From Candidatus Poribacteria bacterium (GTDB taxonomy: Bacteria; Poribacteria; WGA-4E; PCPOR2b), in NCBI GenBank assembly GCA_022826645.1, contig JAJDUM010000108.1, positions 1-43,521 of the forward strand: a stretch of 43,521 nucleotides of DNA, given 5' to 3'. The translations under genes were made by a program, and so were the position numbers. How positions within the stretch are numbered: the first letter of the stretch is position 1; each line of letters begins with the position of its first letter. This document shows, in pieces, positions 41,171 to 43,521 of this stretch. The notes under the pieces were generated by a model that searched no databases, was not told the origin of the DNA, and saw nothing but the letters and a program-made list of their open reading frames with translations.

Positions 41171-42187
41171 TTAGCGAGCAACCTGTTTAAGCCAGCCCCA
41201 TATTGTGAATTTTTTACCATCAGGACCAACGGCAAAAGGAGCTACTTCTACTGCAAAAGCGGGGTCAAACCATGCAGGAGTCGTGTCATTACTGCCATCT
41301 TTAGTGCGTCTGCGTACCTGTCGTGCACCATCGGCGTTCATCACGTAGATTTCATAGTTCCCATCCCTATGAGACACAAAGACAATGCGTTCACCGTCCG
41401 GTGACCATGAGGGATGCACGTCATTCGCGGGATTTCTAGTGAGCTTTCGCCGATTCTTACCATCGGCATCCATCACGTAGATTTCATAGTTTTTCCAGTC
41501 TCCCTTCTCATCAGACACAAAGACAATGCGTTCACCGTCCGGGGACCAGGAGGGGGACCAGTCATTCGCAGGATTTTCAGTGAGTTTTCGATGATTACTC
41601 CCATCAGCGTCCATCACGTAGATATCATACTTCCAACCATCCTCCTCCCGAGTGGAAACAAAGGCAATGTGTGTACCGTCGGGAGACCAAGAGGGTTCCC
41701 AACCGATCTGTTCATGTTCGCTTCCGAGTTTTCGTAGGTTCTTACCCTCAGCGTCCACTACGTAGATGTACCTATGCGCGTGTAGCGCGGCCTTACCCGT
41801 AAAAGCAATATGTGTGCCGTCGGGGGACCAGGAAGGGTGCCATTCAGCAAAAGGATGTTTAGTGAGTTTCCGCAGGTTCTTACCATCGGCATCCATCACG
41901 TAGAGGTGTGGACGTGGATCCGCAACGCCTGCCTTATCCTCACTAGAATTAAAAGCAATACGTGTACCGTCGGGGGACCAGGAGGGATCCCAGTTCTGAC
42001 GGTGATTATTGGTGAGCCTTCGTTGATTACGCCCATCGGTGTCCATCACGTAGATTTCAGCGTTCCCATCCCTGTCAGACGAGAAGGCAATCTGTGCTCG
42101 TGGAGCAGCACCCGCCATCAGCGGCGTCAGAACCAAGGCGACAACGATAGTTAAAATCAAATGTACGAGATTATATCTCCGTTGCAT
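41171..42187 (-). CDS. Secreted PD40/TolB-like beta-propeller, array member 6
   Basis: 338 residues from the ATG at 42187 (AGAGGAGG upstream). A signal peptide ends near GAAPRAQ. Five PD40 repeats are present; the last two are nearly identical (WSPDGERIVFVS) and the final block matches member 5, so sequence has been exchanged between them. The tail is PFAVGPDGKKFTIWGWLKQVAR. It is the first gene of the array in transcription order, so the promoter for any long transcript should lie in 42188-42578. Confidence 0.85.
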   Translation of the reverse strand: MQRRYNLVHLILTIVVALVLTPLMAGAAPRAQIAFSSDRDGNAEIYVMDTDGRNQRRLTNNHRQNWDPSWSPDGTRIAFNSSEDKAGVADPRPHLYVMDADGKNLRKLTKHPFAEWHPSWSPDGTHIAFTGKAALHAHRYIYVVDAEGKNLRKLGSEHEQIGWEPSWSPDGTHIAFVSTREEDGWKYDIYVMDADGSNHRKLTENPANDWSPSWSPDGERIVFVSDEKGDWKNYEIYVMDADGKNRRKLTRNPANDVHPSWSPDGERIVFVSHRDGNYEIYVMNADGARQVRRRTKDGSNDTTPAWFDPAFAVEVAPFAVGPDGKKFTIWGWLKQVAR

Positions 42188-42578
42188 CTGTCTTGCCTCC
42201 TCTGTTCTCAAACTGTCTTTTTATTCCTTGGAGTTGATCGCGGTCAGCTTGTGTAGGGAAGTCTTTTCCAGTTGAGATGGAAACTTAGGGCATTTTACAC
42301 AGTTCAATTCAGTTTGTCAACAGTCCCTACTGTCAACATAGGGCTATTCAGTTTTCGGCTTATTACCCATTTTGTTTGAAAAGGCGCAACCGAGAGATCA
42401 AGCCTACAGTGAGATGTCGGGATTCGGAGATCCCTCCTACAGTAAAACTAAATGACCCTACTGTCAACAGGCTTAATGTAGCCATATCATAATATAACGC
42501 AAGTTGCTATTTGAATATCCATGGAATTTCCGTTAGAGTGTTTGTTGCCACAACAACACTGATAAACAGGAACATTCC
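42188..42578. other. 391-base gap between PD40 array and IS982 relic, with 14-bp direct repeat
   Basis: CCCTACTGTCAACA occurs at 42325-42338 and again at 42456-42469, 131 bases apart. The first copy is followed by TAGGG, making a small hairpin with its CCCTA. This may be a decayed MITE. The array promoter and the IS982 left end should also lie here, but neither could be fixed. Confidence 0.4.
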
Positions 42579-43407
42579 ATGGACTTAGTAATTGTAGCAT
42601 TTTATACCCTTTGTGACGATCTGTTAATTCAACAGGGATATCAAGACGATCCACGAACCAAAATGTCTGCCGCAGAAGTAATGCCCACTGCCTTAGTGGC
42701 AGCAGAACTATTCGGTGGCAATCAACAGAGAGCACGGCAACTCCTCAAGGAGCAGGGATATATTCCCAATATGCTCAGTAAAGCACGATTCAACCGAAGA
42801 CTTCACCAAATAGCCCCGATGTTTCAGACACTTTTTGAATCACTTGCCACAGACTGTAAAGCACAAAACTCGCATCAAATCTATGCGATTGACTCGTATC
42901 CCGTCCCAGCATGTGACCCCATTCGTATCTCTGGTGCCAAGCGTTATCAAGGTGAAGTGTGGCGCGGGGTGATAGCTAGTAAGCGTAGATAGTTCTATGG
43001 ACTCAAACTCCATCTGATGGTCACTGAAAGTGGCGTACCGGTTGAGTTTTTCTTAACACCGGGCAGCTTTGGCGATGTTGGGGGGGTTGCGGTGTTATCC
43101 ATTTGACTTACTTCACGGAGCGGTTGTTTATGCAGATAGAGCCTACTGTAATTATGGGATTGAAGATGCCTTAGCTGAAGCAGGCATCCTGCTCAAACCG
43201 TTGCGTAAGAAAAACAGTAAGCGGCAATATCCGCCATGGGAGGTTTACCTACACCATCACCGCAGGAAGCGGGTGGAGGTAACAAACAGTCTCATCACCC
43301 AACGTTTGCCACGCGCTATTGATGCGGTGACTGCCGCTGGGTTTGAGATTAAGGTTGTTTTGTTTCTCATTGCTACTATGACTAAAGTTTGGACAATTTT
43401 TATGTGA
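42579..43407 (+). pseudogene. IS982-family transposase, broken by a stop and a frameshift
   Basis: The first frame (42579-42992) gives family text: AAEVMPTALVAAELFGGN, LLKEQGYIPNMLSKARFNRRLH, YAIDSYPVP with the first catalytic Asp, and GEVWRGVIASKRR. A TAG at 42990 replaces the expected Tyr before FYGLKLHLMVTESGVPVEFFLTPGSFGDV, which continues in the same frame. A frameshift near 43100 moves the rest (VVYADRAYCNYGIEDAL with the second Asp, PLRKKNSKR, PRAIDAVTAAGFEIKVVLFLIA) to another frame. Both lesions make it inactive. The C-terminal end after FLIA diverges, suggesting truncation by the next element. A smaller relic of the same IS lies at 35611-35744. Confidence 0.85.
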
Positions 43408-43466
43408 AAAGAGGCAGAAAAGAGGTATCCTTTCAGGAACCCACAACAGTTTCGAAAGGAGAACTT

Positions 43467-43521
43467 ATGTTCCTCATATTCTGCCTCGCGTCTATTTTAA
43501 CCGAGTTTCGTCCGTTATTCA
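43467..43521 (+). CDS. Start of an unidentified ORF, cut by window edge
   Basis: An ATG at 43467 preceded by AAAGGAG opens a frame of 18 codons (MFLIFCLASILTEFRPLF) that runs off the window. The position right after a truncated IS982 and the L..FRPLF start suggest another transposase, but 18 residues are too few to name it. Confidence 0.4.
   Translation, partial: MFLIFCLASILTEFRPLF

Overview
The window looks like a chromosomal segment of a free-living or host-associated bacterium of the Candidatus Poribacteria / PVC-like type. This is an inference from gene content: phytanoyl-CoA dioxygenase, BtpA, RraA, SDR and epimerase genes of sugar-acid type, cytoplasmic sialidases, dockerin-tipped secreted proteins, DUF4159 proteins, many TolB/PD40 propellers, and dense short palindromic repeats. 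No rRNA, tRNA or CRISPR array is visible. Almost every accepted start has a GGAGG-like ribosome binding site.

Layout. 1-650: 5' part of a TnpB gene running off the left edge, plus palindromes. 651-14832: accessory metabolism: a double DUF5069 protein, BtpA and SDR (minus), epimerase, small protein and aldo/keto reductase (plus), a glycosidase-like propeller (minus), RraA-like aldolase, a secreted LRR/TIM-barrel/dockerin protein, and a sialidase / GHL10 / sialidase cassette. 14833-16355: gene-poor stretch with one perfect sigma-54 promoter motif. 16356-19849: a DUF4159 gene broken by one in-frame TGA, then a lipoprotein with carboxypeptidase-like and PD40 domains. 19850-20438: terminator and two abutting MITE-like elements. 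20439-27686: unknown helical protein, amidohydrolase, PhyH dioxygenase, a tandem pair of uncharacterised paralogues, a frameshifted DUF433 antitoxin-like gene, an epimerase and a secreted concanavalin-type protein.

27878-31303: an HtrA homologue that has lost its catalytic residues, a sigma-54 promoter followed by a probable structured terminated RNA, a membrane b-type plus triheme c-type cytochrome, and a uridine-kinase-like gene. 31478-35542: a partly duplicated locus with two DUF4159 genes. One is fused at its N terminus to a complete ECF sigma factor, giving a predicted membrane-tethered sigma factor. Between them lies a decayed piece of the uridine kinase gene that records the duplication. 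35757-42187: six tandem secreted PD40 propellers, flanked on both sides by IS982 transposase relics. The right edge holds a broken IS982 and the start of another ORF.

How it fits together (inference). The left half reads as intracellular breakdown of host- or detritus-derived sugars and sugar acids. The right half reads as envelope proteins and signalling: secreted propellers sharing a C-terminal tail with an unrelated secreted protein, periplasmic DUF4159 proteins, an inactive HtrA/PDZ protein and a sigma-factor fusion. The best candidates for undescribed biology are the sigma-TM-DUF4159 fusion, the sigma-54/structured RNA/cytochrome unit, and the shared C-terminal tail.
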